64,000 nt of DNA from Virgibacillus salarius (GTDB lineage Bacteria; Bacillota; Bacilli; Bacillales; Amphibacillaceae). The DNA is taken from positions 4,015 to 68,014 of the forward strand of contig NZ_BAAACY010000011.1 in the NCBI RefSeq assembly GCF_039521925.1. Direction: 5' to 3'. Below are positions 1 through 9,006 of this stretch, one piece after another; position 1 is the stretch's first letter; every line of letters begins with the position of its first letter. The translations under genes were made by a program, and so were the position numbers. Under the pieces are notes generated by a model. That model was not told where the DNA came from, searched no databases, and worked only from the letters and a program-made list of their open reading frames with translations.

Positions 1-1133
1 TCTACTTTCGGAAGAGGAAGATCCCAAATTAACATGTCGCCTGATTCACAACATTTACCAGCGATTGATACTTCGCTGATTGGAGGAGCACTGGCTTTAT
101 TTGCTATTACAGCCTCGTATTTAGCTTGGTATAACGCTGGCCTTAAGTTATCTGTCATACCGCCATCGACAGATACATAATTTCTAATACCAGGGATATG
201 TTTAATAGCACCTACTGTATATAGTGTTAGTCCTGCATTTCCAGCAATAGCTCTTCCTGGCTCTAACCATATTTCAGGCATTGGTATTGCTAGCATTTGT
301 ACATGTTTTTTGACTTCTGTCACCAGTTCTTTAACATAGATATCATAAGAAATTGGCGATTCTTCTGAAGTATAGCGAATTCCATAACCTCCACCTAGAT
401 TTAATACTTCAGGTATGAATCCATACGTATTCTTCCAGTTTTTAAGTTCTTGGAATAATACCTCTGTAGCGATCAAGAAACGATCTGTTTCGAAGATTTG
501 TGATCCTATGTGGCAATGTAATCCTTTAAACTTAATAAATTCATGATTCCACAATAATTTAAAGGCTTCTTCAGCTTGGCCGTTATTCAGATTAAAGCCG
601 AATTTTGAATCTTCATTACCAGTCATTATGTATTGATGCGTCTTCGACTCTATTCCAGGTGTAACACGCATTAAAACATCCATTTGCTTGTTATATTCCT
701 TTAATAATCTTCCAATAAGCTCAATTTCTCGAAAATTATCAACCACTATACAACCAATATCGTTTTCAATTGCCATGCGCAGCTCATTCAAACTTTTATT
801 ATTTCCATGGAGATGGATTTTTTCAGTTGGAAATTCTGCTTGCAGCGCTGTGTACAATTCGCCCTCAGAAACCACATCTAAACACATGTTCTCCTGTTTC
901 ATTATTTGTAACATAGCAATACTTGAAAAAGCTTTACTTGCATAGGCAACTTTAGCTGTAACCTCCATTTTATCAAAGGTCTCGATAAATGCTTTGCAAT
1001 TGTTACGTATTATATTTACATCATAGACATATAGTGGTGTGCCATACTTTTGTGCAAGTTCGACAGCATCTGCCCCACCTATAACTAGATGCCCTTTGTC
1101 GTTTACCTCAAATGGATGGTTATCAATAATCAT
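1..1133 (-). CDS. lysA: Diaminopimelate decarboxylase, 3' end outside window
   Basis: Converts meso-diaminopimelate to lysine, the last step of lysine synthesis, as a cytosolic PLP enzyme. About 377 codons are present; the C-terminus runs off the left edge. The start is ATG at 1133 behind GGAGG. The N-terminus reads GGADAVELAQKYGTPLYVYD, typical of LysA. The PLP lysine is K67 in VAYASKAFSS; HCHIGSQIF (near 500-535) and AGKCCESGDM (near 30-75) are further family motifs. It lies downstream of spoVAF in the same direction, as in B. subtilis, but a hairpin at 1277-1320 separates them, so it probably has its own promoter in the 210-bp gap. Confidence 0.93.
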   Translation of the reverse strand, partial: MIIDNHPFEVNDKGHLVIGGADAVELAQKYGTPLYVYDVNIIRNNCKAFIETFDKMEVTAKVAYASKAFSSIAMLQIMKQENMCLDVVSEGELYTALQAEFPTEKIHLHGNNKSLNELRMAIENDIGCIVVDNFREIELIGRLLKEYNKQMDVLMRVTPGIESKTHQYIMTGNEDSKFGFNLNNGQAEEAFKLLWNHEFIKFKGLHCHIGSQIFETDRFLIATEVLFQELKNWKNTYGFIPEVLNLGGGYGIRYTSEESPISYDIYVKELVTEVKKHVQMLAIPMPEIWLEPGRAIAGNAGLTLYTVGAIKHIPGIRNYVSVDGGMTDNLRPALYQAKYEAVIANKASAPPISEVSIAGKCCESGDMLIWDLPLPKV

Positions 1134-1276
1134 TGTGAAAGTCCTCCATAATGGTTTTCTGAATTTATAATTAAAAACTTTATCATAATAAAATATAAAT
1201 GAAAAGAGGATGGCTCAAAAGTATATTATTCACATCATAATTCGAACGATTAAAACTAGTCTCACTATAACTCTAA

Positions 1277-1320
1277 AAGAAAAATAATGGGTGAAATCAT
1301 TGGTTGATGACTTTACCCAC
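1277..1320 (-). terminator. Intrinsic terminator after spoVAF
   Basis: On the minus strand GGGTAAAGTCATCA pairs imperfectly with TGATTTCACCC around a short loop and is followed by ATTATTTTTC. It sits between the spoVAF stop and the lysA start. Confidence 0.55.
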
Positions 1321-1343
1321 TACCATTAGTATGTTTATTTGTT

Positions 1344-2825
1344 CTATTTTTTTGAGGGTTGACGGTAATTATTTTTCGGGTGGACAATACTAGGTCGACT
1401 ATTTGTAAACGGCATAGGGATTCGCACAATCGTATGTAGCATGGCTTTTGCATTAAATGGCATAAACGGCCATAAATAAGGTGTTTTTAAGGATTTTAAG
1501 CTTGCTAATACGATGAGGTGAACCAAGAATAACCCAATAAACCCATAAAGTCCAAACATGCCGGTAATAATAACAAACAGGATGTTAACAATTTTATTCG
1601 AGATACTAAGCTCATAACTTGGTGTTACATAAGATCCAATTGCGCTTATAGAGACATAGAGGATTACTTCCGGACTAAACATTCCCACATCAATAGCAAT
1701 TTGTCCAATCAATACAGCAGCAATCAATCCCATCGAGGTTGAAAGCGGATTTGGCGTATGGATTGCTGCCATTCGTAAAAATTCAATTCCGACCATCGCC
1801 ATTACAATTTGAACCGGAATAGATATATTACCGTCTTCATTTGGCCCGATAAAAGCCAACTCTTTTGGTAATAGCTCCGGCTCCATTACAAATAATAACC
1901 ATAATGGTAACAAGTACATGGAAGCAAAAACTGCAAAAAATCGAATCCAACGCACAAACGTTCCGATGGCTGGTGTTTGTCGATATTCTTCAGCATGCTG
2001 TAAATGATGAAAAAAAGTCGTTGGTAATATGATCACACTGGGCGATGTATCAACCGTAATTAATACATGACCTTCCAGTAGGTGATTAGCTGCTACGTCC
2101 GGTCTTTCTGTATAACGAACGAGTGGGTATGGTATCCATTTACGATTTATGATAAATTCATCAATTGTTTTATCTGCCATCGAGATACCATCAATTTCAA
2201 TTGCCTCAATTCGTTCTTTTATAAGATGTATTAATCCTTCATCCGCAACGTCCTGAATATAACTAAGACATACGTCTGTTTTTGATCGCTCACCCACTTT
2301 TAACATTTCATTCCGTAGTCTAGCATCTCGAATCCTTCTTCTAGTCAAAGCAGTATTTTCAATAATGTTTTCCGTGTATCCATCACGTGAACCACGAACA
2401 ACACGTTCTGTATCAGGTTCTTCTGGGGTTCTTCCCGGATAATTCCTAACGTCAACAATAAATGCGTAATCCTCACCATCTACAAACACAACAATGAGTC
2501 CTGATAGCATTTGATCCACTGCTTCATCCATTGTTTTTGCTTGATTCACCTGTTGATGGAGTAAACGATTTTCTATAATCTCTGGTAGCTTTTTGCTATT
2601 TGACTCATGATCATTTAAATTCACTAATTCTTTTATTAAATCTTGAATGATGATGGAATCACATAAACCAGTTACATAATATATTTGTACCTTTCTTTTC
2701 AAAAGTACAATTTCACGAAACCCCAGATCAAACGATACACCGATACCAAGTCGTTTTTTTAAATAGTTTTCTGTATCCTTTATTTTTGGAGAGATTGGTA
2801 TTTTCTTATCTTTATTATTCATCAT
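1344..2825 (-). CDS. spoVAF: Stage V sporulation protein AF (GerA-subunit A family)
   Basis: 493 aa, the length of B. subtilis SpoVAF. It has the GerAA-type layout: a long soluble N-terminal half (about residues 1-290, opening with ISPKIKDTENYLKKRLG) followed by several hydrophobic membrane segments (about 295-450). SpoVAF is an inner spore membrane protein linked to germinant-receptor or dipicolinate-channel function during germination. It follows spoVAB by 15 bases. In B. subtilis spoVAC, spoVAD, spoVAEb and spoVAEa lie between spoVAB and spoVAF; none is present here. Expression is expected in the forespore under sigma-G by family analogy. Confidence 0.9.
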   Translation of the reverse strand: MMNNKDKKIPISPKIKDTENYLKKRLGIGVSFDLGFREIVLLKRKVQIYYVTGLCDSIIIQDLIKELVNLNDHESNSKKLPEIIENRLLHQQVNQAKTMDEAVDQMLSGLIVVFVDGEDYAFIVDVRNYPGRTPEEPDTERVVRGSRDGYTENIIENTALTRRRIRDARLRNEMLKVGERSKTDVCLSYIQDVADEGLIHLIKERIEAIEIDGISMADKTIDEFIINRKWIPYPLVRYTERPDVAANHLLEGHVLITVDTSPSVIILPTTFFHHLQHAEEYRQTPAIGTFVRWIRFFAVFASMYLLPLWLLFVMEPELLPKELAFIGPNEDGNISIPVQIVMAMVGIEFLRMAAIHTPNPLSTSMGLIAAVLIGQIAIDVGMFSPEVILYVSISAIGSYVTPSYELSISNKIVNILFVIITGMFGLYGFIGLFLVHLIVLASLKSLKTPYLWPFMPFNAKAMLHTIVRIPMPFTNSRPSIVHPKNNYRQPSKK

Positions 2826-2840
2826 GTATCGCCTCGATTC

Positions 2841-3269
2841 TTATTGTTTTACAAAATAAACCCATTGAAATATCGATCCAGCTATTTTACCAAACACAAT
2901 TGCCATTAATAGCCACATTGTGTGCTTTTCAATACCTATTCGTTTATATAGTATTGGGAATACATTTAAAACCTCGGTTAATGCTGCAGCAAGCATTCCG
3001 TTAAATATTCCTTGTAATATACCCCAGATCATAATAAATACAAAGGAGTAATTCCAGGTAATATTAGTGAATGACAAAAACGTACCAAAAAGTGACCCAA
3101 GCAAAATACATGCCGCATAAATATTAAGAAATGGTTCTGTTTTACTCAGTTGAATAAGCCGAGGAACAATACCTAAGACAGTAATAAATGCTACATAACC
3201 ACCCCCAACAGCAAGACCACCAGCAAAGCCAATAATTAATTCGATGAGGCTATTTAGGAGGGGGGGCAT
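2841..3269 (-). CDS. spoVAB: Stage V sporulation protein AB
   Basis: 142 aa integral membrane protein with about four hydrophobic helices and the conserved start region GLAVGGGYVAFITVLGIVPR (near residues 18-37). SpoVAB acts with SpoVAA in the forespore inner membrane in dipicolinic acid uptake; its exact role is unclear. The reading frame overlaps the end of spoVAA by 20 bases, which suggests translational coupling. The next gene is spoVAF rather than the usual spoVAC. Confidence 0.9.
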   Translation of the reverse strand: MPPLLNSLIELIIGFAGGLAVGGGYVAFITVLGIVPRLIQLSKTEPFLNIYAACILLGSLFGTFLSFTNITWNYSFVFIMIWGILQGIFNGMLAAALTEVLNVFPILYKRIGIEKHTMWLLMAIVFGKIAGSIFQWVYFVKQ

Positions 3270-3867
3270 CGTTTAATTTATTCTCATAATGAATCACATA
3301 ATTATCGAGATCCTGCTGATAGTTATAAATTTCTACTTCTAAGGGGCTGGGCTCTTCATTAAACCGTTTATTAAACCAATGGTTAAAGAACAATAACATG
3401 CCAATACCTAATCCAAACGAATAGGGAATTTGAAGCCATAATGGAAATTCTTTTTCTTGACCTGTTAGTAAGTAATGAATTTTTTGGTGAACTTCCTGCA
3501 TACTCACATCATAATGGAAATTCATAATCGTCATCGCTGTCCCAACGAATAAAAGAATCCAAACACCAATTGCAATCATTACGGATGGTGACTTCTTTTT
3601 CTCTTGGATACGTATTATGGTTTGCGGTGGTCCGATTAGTTGGAATTCCAGGTTGGTGAAATCATGATTTAAATGCTCTATAATTAAAAAGCTGTCAAGG
3701 ATTACAATGTTTTTATCTTTTTTTGTTATTCGATAAATAGGTAAATTTTCCAGCTTTTCTTTCTCTGACGCATTAGTCGAAAGATATGCAATATCTTTAA
3801 GCTTTAATTCTTGATAACCTATTATCTCCATATTTTTTTTCATTCGTAAATATACCTGTTCTGCCAT
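3250..3867 (-). CDS. spoVAA: Stage V sporulation protein AA
   Basis: 205 aa, matching SpoVAA in length and pattern: a soluble N-terminal domain (about 1-105), then two membrane segments (about 112-135 and 148-175) and a short charged C-terminal tail. First gene of the reduced spoVA operon. It is separated from sigF by 365 bases that contain a hairpin terminator, so it probably has its own forespore promoter. I could not identify a convincing sigma-G site in that gap. The 3' end overlaps spoVAB. Confidence 0.88.
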   Translation of the reverse strand: MAEQVYLRMKKNMEIIGYQELKLKDIAYLSTNASEKEKLENLPIYRITKKDKNIVILDSFLIIEHLNHDFTNLEFQLIGPPQTIIRIQEKKKSPSVMIAIGVWILLFVGTAMTIMNFHYDVSMQEVHQKIHYLLTGQEKEFPLWLQIPYSFGLGIGMLLFFNHWFNKRFNEEPSPLEVEIYNYQQDLDNYVIHYENKLNDAPPPK

Positions 3868-4085
3868 AAAATCATCCCTTATTGCGTTAATCTATAGCTA
3901 GTATTTGTCATTATTGCAATAATTATCACGAAGAATTACTAATACAGGTTTGGACATCGCTAAATCGAATATATGTAAAAACGAATAATAATTCTAAGCT
4001 AATTATACTTACGGGAAAGGTTTCAGGAAGAACATAATCAGCTATGATTAACTGACCAATATACATTCCTCTTTTAATAAAATAA

Positions 4086-4151
4086 ACGATAAAAACCGAA
4101 CTAATATCCGGATATTAACTTCGTATAATCGGATTATCGTTCGGTTTTTAC
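4086..4151. terminator. Hairpin terminator between sigF and spoVAA
   Basis: AAAAACCGAAC and GTTCGGTTTTT flank a second inverted segment around TCCGGATA. The stem is A/T-flanked on both sides, so it could stop transcription from either direction, most usefully the spoIIA operon. The rest of the 3868-4232 gap shows no gene I can support. Confidence 0.65.
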
Positions 4152-4232
4152 AAATATTAATTTCTTTTGAACTTGTAGAGATAAACAGCATTATTTTTTC
4201 TGTATTTTCGTACTTACGAATGTTTTTCCATT

Positions 4233-4988
4233 TTATGAATCAATATTTACTTTCATCTCATGTAAAATCTTTTTCTCCAGCCTAGATACTTGAACTTGCG
4301 ATATCCCAAGTCGATCTGCTACTTCTGATTGTGTCTGATCTTTATAATATCTCAAGTAAACAATTAATCTTTCTCTTTCACTCAACCCCCTAATAGCTTC
4401 TTGCAGGGTTAGTTTTTCGAACCATTTTGAATCCTGATCTGATATTTGATCTAGTAGAGTAATTGGATCTCCATCATTTTCAAATACTGTTTCATGAATA
4501 GACTGTGGTGATTTTCCAGCTTCTTGAGCGTGAACAACATCTTCAGAAGAAATTTCTAACGCATCTGCAATCTCGTTCACGGTTGGTGATCTGCCTAGTT
4601 GTTTTGTTAATTCATCTTTCTTTTTACGGATTCTATTACCTGTCTCTTTAAGAGAACGACTAACTTTGACAGTACCGTCATCTCGAATAAACCGTTGGAT
4701 TTCACCGATTATCATTGGTACTGCATAAGTTGAAAAGCGTACATCATACGAAAGATCAAACTTATCTATTGATTTTATTAAACCAATACTTCCAATTTGA
4801 AATAAATCATCGGGGTCATATCCTCTATTTATAAATCGTTGTACAACGGACCATACGAGACGGATATTTTTTTCTACTAATATATCTCGTGCTGCTTTAT
4901 CTCCCTTTTGACTTTTGTCGATTAGTCCTTTTACTTCTTCATCCGTCAAGGTCTCGTTTCTGTTATCACCTTTTACGTTAACATTCAT
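4233..4988 (-). CDS. sigF: RNA polymerase sigma-F factor
   Basis: 251 aa, first compartment-specific sigma factor of the forespore. Region 2 carries EKNIRLVWSVVQRF and DLFQIGSIGLIKSIDKFD (about residues 43-80). The run GEIQRFIRDDGTVKVSRSLK (about 94-113) is nearly identical to the B. subtilis protein. Region 4 has the helix-turn-helix SEVADRLGISQVQVSRLEKK near the C-terminus. It is third in spoIIAA-spoIIAB-sigF, 15 bases after spoIIAB, and is held inactive by SpoIIAB until SpoIIE dephosphorylates SpoIIAA. Confidence 0.97.
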   Translation of the reverse strand: MNVNVKGDNRNETLTDEEVKGLIDKSQKGDKAARDILVEKNIRLVWSVVQRFINRGYDPDDLFQIGSIGLIKSIDKFDLSYDVRFSTYAVPMIIGEIQRFIRDDGTVKVSRSLKETGNRIRKKKDELTKQLGRSPTVNEIADALEISSEDVVHAQEAGKSPQSIHETVFENDGDPITLLDQISDQDSKWFEKLTLQEAIRGLSERERLIVYLRYYKDQTQSEVADRLGISQVQVSRLEKKILHEMKVNIDS

Positions 4989-5003
4989 AGGCAGAACCTT
5001 TCA

Positions 5004-5444
5004 CTATGAACACACCGTTTTGCTTTTCGTAAGCTGCTTAGTCATGTGTACGGTTGTTCCTTTATCAGGTATGGATATGACCTCAACAGTATCCATAAAA
5101 TTCTCAATAATCGTAAAGCCCATCCCCGATCTTTCTAATTCTGGCTTGGAAGTATAAAGCGGCTGGCGCGCCTCGTCCACATCGCTAATTCCAATTCCCT
5201 CGTCCTTTATCGTTAATTCCACTTCACCATCTATTAATGCACAGGTAATATATACTTGATGATGTGCTTCATTATTATAACCATGAATGATGCAGTTTGT
5301 GACAGCTTCAGAAACTACAGTTTTTATTTCTGTTAGCTCGTCCATCGTTGGGTCAACCTGACTGACAAAAGCAGCGACGGTAACTCTAGCAAATGATTCA
5401 TTTTCGCTAATACTAGCAAATTGCACTGCCATTTCATTTTTCAT
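5004..5444 (-). CDS. spoIIAB: Anti-sigma-F factor, serine kinase
   Basis: 146 aa GHKL-fold protein that binds sigma-F and phosphorylates SpoIIAA. The N box SEAVTNCIIHGY contains E46 and N50, and R20 is at the position that contacts sigma-F/SpoIIAA in B. subtilis. The G1 box is DEGIGI (81-86) and the G2 box lies near GMGFTIIENF. The start codon overlaps the spoIIAA stop by 4 bases, so the partners are probably translationally coupled and made in fixed ratio. Confidence 0.97.
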   Translation of the reverse strand: MKNEMAVQFASISENESFARVTVAAFVSQVDPTMDELTEIKTVVSEAVTNCIIHGYNNEAHHQVYITCALIDGEVELTIKDEGIGISDVDEARQPLYTSKPELERSGMGFTIIENFMDTVEVISIPDKGTTVHMTKQLTKSKTVCS

Positions 5445-5794
5445 GATGCCACCCCCAAAGTCTCTAATGCAAATGCTTCATTCTCCTCAAGACGAACAAT
5501 TTTAAATAATCCTGACATTTCAAATAAACGTTTAACCGGCGGAGAAATAGAACATACGACCATTTCTCCACCAAGTTGTAATACTTCCTTATATCTGCCT
5601 AACACAACACCTAACCCTGAGCTATCCATAAAAGTCATTGCTTCAAGATTTAATAACACATGCTTTACATCATTTTTGTACATAATCTCTTTCCACTCAT
5701 TTCGTAATAACTCTGCTTCATGATGATCTAATTCACCAGAGAGTCTGACGATCAAGACATCTTCTTTAATAGCAAATGTTGAACTAAGACCCAT
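5441..5794 (-). CDS. spoIIAA: Anti-sigma-F factor antagonist
   Basis: 117 aa STAS-domain protein. The phosphorylated serine is S58 in TFMDSSGLGVVLGRY, the same number as in B. subtilis. Unphosphorylated SpoIIAA displaces sigma-F from SpoIIAB. A strong ribosome site (AAAGGAGGAAAG) precedes the ATG. A candidate sigma-H promoter lies 39-66 bases upstream, between dacF and this gene, so the three sigma-module genes can be induced independently of dacF. Confidence 0.97.
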   Translation of the reverse strand: MGLSSTFAIKEDVLIVRLSGELDHHEAELLRNEWKEIMYKNDVKHVLLNLEAMTFMDSSGLGVVLGRYKEVLQLGGEMVVCSISPPVKRLFEMSGLFKIVRLEENEAFALETLGVAS

Positions 5795-5832
5795 AGTCTT
5801 TCCTCCTTTTTATACAAAAACTGTATTTATTT

Positions 5833-5860
5833 CATTTCTTGATTTGATGGGTCGATTCCT
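5833..5860 (-). promoter_or_regulatory. Candidate sigma-H promoter of spoIIAA-spoIIAB-sigF
   Basis: The minus strand reads AGGAATC (5854-5860), then about 13 bases, then a GAAAT element (5833-5837), close to the sigma-H pattern RnAGGAWWW and RnnGAAT. The position matches the sigma-H promoter known for B. subtilis spoIIA. The -10 is imperfect. Confidence 0.45.
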
Positions 5861-5904
5861 GCTACATGACAAAAGAAGAACTTATTCGGTTAAAATAGTA
5901 TGTT

Positions 5905-7077
5905 TTATTCATTTTTCGCCATTCTTTGCAAGGTTCTCTTTAACAAAGTAAAGTACGATGCTTTATCTATTGTTTCTTTGATCGTTAAATCTGTTCGAGA
6001 GATAATTTCATCTCCATTTTTAACTATTAACTCGCCTACTTTATCCCCTCTAAAAATCGGCAGAGATAATGCATGGTGAACGTTAACTTCGGTTGCTATA
6101 TCGTCCATTGATTCACCTTTTTTATGAAGTGTACTAATAGATTCGGATGCCACAACATCTGTTATTGTTTTATCAGCCTTCAACAGCTTAAGATCGGTTA
6201 TTTTATCGCCCTTCTCAAATAATTTATTGGTTTGATAATGATTAAATGCAAAATCCAACATTCCTGAAACAGCAGCGTTCCGTTCTTTTGTTGTTTTTGC
6301 CCCCATAACAACGGCAATGACTCGCATTTCCTCTTTTTCAGCTGTAGCCGTCAGACAATACTTCGCTTCATTTGTATAACCAGTTTTTAGGCCATCAACA
6401 CCTGGATAGAATTTCACTAGTTTATTTGTATTAACAAGCCAAAATTCATTATCCTGCCCCTTACGTAAATAATCTTCATAAATGGATGTATAGTCTGTAA
6501 TGGATTCATACTTTAATAATTCCTTTGCCATTATTGACATATCATAAGATGTACTATAATGATCCTCGGCAGGTAAACCAGTTGCATTTTGAAATTTCGT
6601 GTCCTTTAAATCTAATTCCTTGACCTTATCATTCATCTTTTTGACAAATGCTTTTTCGCTACCAGCAATTCTTTCAGCTAGTGCTACACTAGCATCATTT
6701 CCAGATGCTACAGCTACGCCCTTAAGTAAATCCTGCACACTCATTTCTTCTCCTGATTCTAAGAAAATTTGAGAACCTCCCATAGACGCAGCGCGATCAC
6801 TAACGCGTACCGTTTCATCCAGTTTTAATTTTCCCTCATCCAGAGCCTCCATAATTAAAAGCAATGTCATTATTTTCGTCATACTTGCAGGTGGTAATTT
6901 CTCATGTGCATTTTTATCGAATAAAACCTCACCTGTGTCTCTCTCCATTAGAATTGCCGATTTAGTATTCTCTGCAAGCTTTTCCGTGTCAGAACCCGTT
7001 TCCTCTGCAAAAACAGGTGAGCTTAGATGAATTAACAACGTGATAACCATACTAACAACCAAAAGACCTCTTTTCAT
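5905..7077 (-). CDS. dacF: D-alanyl-D-alanine carboxypeptidase DacF
   Basis: About 390 aa from the preferred ATG at 7077, which sits behind GGAGGG; an in-frame TTG at 7092 would overlap that ribosome site. It has a Sec signal peptide (residues 1 to about 24, ending SPVFAEE). The penicillin-binding motifs are complete: S65-M-T-K68, S125-G-N127 and K231-T-G233. The C-terminal domain is the usual PBP5 beta domain with a terminal amphipathic helix. It trims spore peptidoglycan pentapeptides in the forespore. It is upstream of spoIIAA in the same direction, as in B. subtilis, where it is a sigma-F target. Confidence 0.94.
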   Translation of the reverse strand: MKRGLLVVSMVITLLIHLSSPVFAEETGSDTEKLAENTKSAILMERDTGEVLFDKNAHEKLPPASMTKIMTLLLIMEALDEGKLKLDETVRVSDRAASMGGSQIFLESGEEMSVQDLLKGVAVASGNDASVALAERIAGSEKAFVKKMNDKVKELDLKDTKFQNATGLPAEDHYSTSYDMSIMAKELLKYESITDYTSIYEDYLRKGQDNEFWLVNTNKLVKFYPGVDGLKTGYTNEAKYCLTATAEKEEMRVIAVVMGAKTTKERNAAVSGMLDFAFNHYQTNKLFEKGDKITDLKLLKADKTITDVVASESISTLHKKGESMDDIATEVNVHHALSLPIFRGDKVGELIVKNGDEIISRTDLTIKETIDKASYFTLLKRTLQRMAKNE

Positions 7078-7411
7078 CCTTATACCCTCCAATAAAGTGA
7101 ATCCTTTTTCAGAAGGAAGTTATCTTATTTTCACTTCTGAAATCATGCGAACAAAGGTAGCAAACGCTAAGTCTTGAACATGAAAAGATCGATGTTCAGA
7201 AACCTTTATGCCAAACGTCTATTTACAGATATTCTGTAAACAAACAATTCGTTTTTTACAGGCTGTCCTTTCTCGGTAAGTGTATTGTTAATTCGAGCGT
7301 TAGGATCCTGTCTACCTAAAATAAACTATATACATTCAGCATAACCAATTGCAGTTCCCAATATACGTTTATTCATGAGTAAAGATCGTTAAAAATGATC
7401 ACTGTAACAAG

Positions 7412-7612
7412 AACAAAAGCGGAAGCGCCCGTCTAGAAGCGTAGCGACTGGAGCGAGTCAATGGAGATAAAGGAATAACGGTGTGCTTGCGAGCCGATGA
7501 TGACTTAGATTAGGGCGATTCGTGAAGTCGCCTCGTTTCTGAAGGCTGGTGCTGAACGCAGCTCGTCCATATTGATCCACATGCGCTAATTTTATAATTT
7601 CCTATACTCAAA
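7412..7612 (+). repeat. Intergenic repeat A, copy 1
   Basis: About 190 bp sharing with three other gaps in this window the start AAAAGCGnAAGCGCC, the core GCGACTGGAGCGAGTC (7444-7459), the run GATGATGACTTAGATTAGG and a GGCTGG/GGCGCTGGAGCT segment. It contains no ORF. It lies between dacF and the pdp terminator, in a 596-bp gap otherwise without recognisable genes. The 3' hairpin is degraded in this copy. Confidence 0.85.
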
Positions 7613-7654
7613 TAAAATCTCTCTGTTCGTCACATTTACAAACAGAGAGATTAC
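7613..7654 (-). terminator. Intrinsic terminator of deoB-punA-pdp
   Basis: AATCTCTCTGTT pairs with AACAGAGAGATT around a 15-base loop, and on the minus strand the stem is followed by TTATTT. It lies 35 bases after the pdp stop. Confidence 0.85.
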
Positions 7655-7688
7655 ATGTTTAGATCTATTAATTTAGCGGCAAATTATT

Positions 7689-8993
7689 TTATTTAGTAAC
7701 TGTGTCATATATTAACGTAGGTGCATCTATTATCTCTTCAGAAATGGTTATGCTTGCATATAGTTTTTCTTTCACTTCATCTACATTTTCAGAATTGGAA
7801 TGAATGGTTAATAAAGACTCACCAGCTTCAACCTTGTCTCCAATTTTTTTATGCAATACTAGTCCAACAGCAAGGTCAATTTCTGATTCTTTTGTAGCTC
7901 TTCCAGCACCTAACATCATTGCTGCAGTACCAATATCATCAGCAATGATTTCGGCAACTGTTCCTCCCTTTTTGGCCGGCAGGTCTACTTTAAAGGAAGC
8001 TTGAGGCAGCAAATGTGGCTGATCTACAACTGTTGCATCTCCACCTTGTGAAGATAGAAATGTTTTGAATTGATTTAATGCCTTGCCATTATGCAGATTT
8101 TCTTGAAGTTTTGCTCTGGCTTCTTCTAGGGTTTCGGCTTTCTCAGCTAAAACAACCATTTGACTTCCTAATGTTAAACAAAGCTCCGTAAGATCTTTTG
8201 GCCCTTTGCCTTGTAATGTGTCAATAGCCTCATTAATTTCTAGTGCATTACCAATTGCATTTCCTAACGGCTGGCTCATGTCAGAAATTACTGCCATCGT
8301 ATTTCTTCCAACTTTATTTCCAATGGTTACCATTGCTTTTGCTAATGCCTTGGCATCATTTAGTTCTTTCATAAAGGCACCTGCGCCAGTTTTTACATCT
8401 AGAACGATGGCATCAGCGCCTGAAGCAATTTTCTTACTCATGATGGAGCTAGCAATTAGTGGTATTGAATTGACTGTTGCAGTAACGTCTCTTAATCCAT
8501 ATAATTTTTTGTCAGCAGGAGTTAAGTTCCCAGATTGGCCCACTACAGCTACCTTGTTTTTATTGACAAGCTCAATAAATTCATCGTTAGTTATTTCTAC
8601 ATGAAATCCAGGAACGGCTTCTAGTTTATCAATTGTTCCACCAGTGTGACCTAAGCCCCTTCCACTCATTTTAGCAACTGGGACGCCTAAAGAGGCCACC
8701 AATGGTGCTAAAATTAATGTAGTCGTATCACCAACACCACCAGTTGAATGCTTATCTACTTTAATCCCATCAATTTCAGATAAATCGATTTGATCGCCAG
8801 ATTCTACCATCGCTTTGGTAATTTGCGCACGTTCATCATCCGTCATATCTTGAAAATAAATAGCCATTAACAATGCACTAGCCTGATAATCTGGAATGTT
8901 ACCATTGGTATAGCCATCTATAAAATAGTTAATTTCTTCTGTTGTTAAGGCTTGACCATTGCGTTTTTTCTCAATAATGTCATACATTCTCAT
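7689..8993 (-). CDS. pdp: Pyrimidine-nucleoside phosphorylase
   Basis: 434 aa, essentially the length of B. subtilis Pdp. It phosphorolyses uridine and (deoxy)thymidine to base plus (deoxy)ribose-1-phosphate. The family signature KMSGRGLGHTGGTIDKLEAV (about 107-126) and the phosphate loop HSTGGVGDTTT (about 82-92) are intact. The start is ATG at 8993 behind AGGTGA; a second ATG two codons in is possible. It is third in deoB-punA-pdp, so the pentose phosphate it releases can be converted by the adjacent phosphopentomutase. Confidence 0.96.
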   Translation of the reverse strand: MRMYDIIEKKRNGQALTTEEINYFIDGYTNGNIPDYQASALLMAIYFQDMTDDERAQITKAMVESGDQIDLSEIDGIKVDKHSTGGVGDTTTLILAPLVASLGVPVAKMSGRGLGHTGGTIDKLEAVPGFHVEITNDEFIELVNKNKVAVVGQSGNLTPADKKLYGLRDVTATVNSIPLIASSIMSKKIASGADAIVLDVKTGAGAFMKELNDAKALAKAMVTIGNKVGRNTMAVISDMSQPLGNAIGNALEINEAIDTLQGKGPKDLTELCLTLGSQMVVLAEKAETLEEARAKLQENLHNGKALNQFKTFLSSQGGDATVVDQPHLLPQASFKVDLPAKKGGTVAEIIADDIGTAAMMLGAGRATKESEIDLAVGLVLHKKIGDKVEAGESLLTIHSNSENVDEVKEKLYASITISEEIIDAPTLIYDTVTK

Positions 8994-9006
8994 TTTTTAT
9001 CACCTT

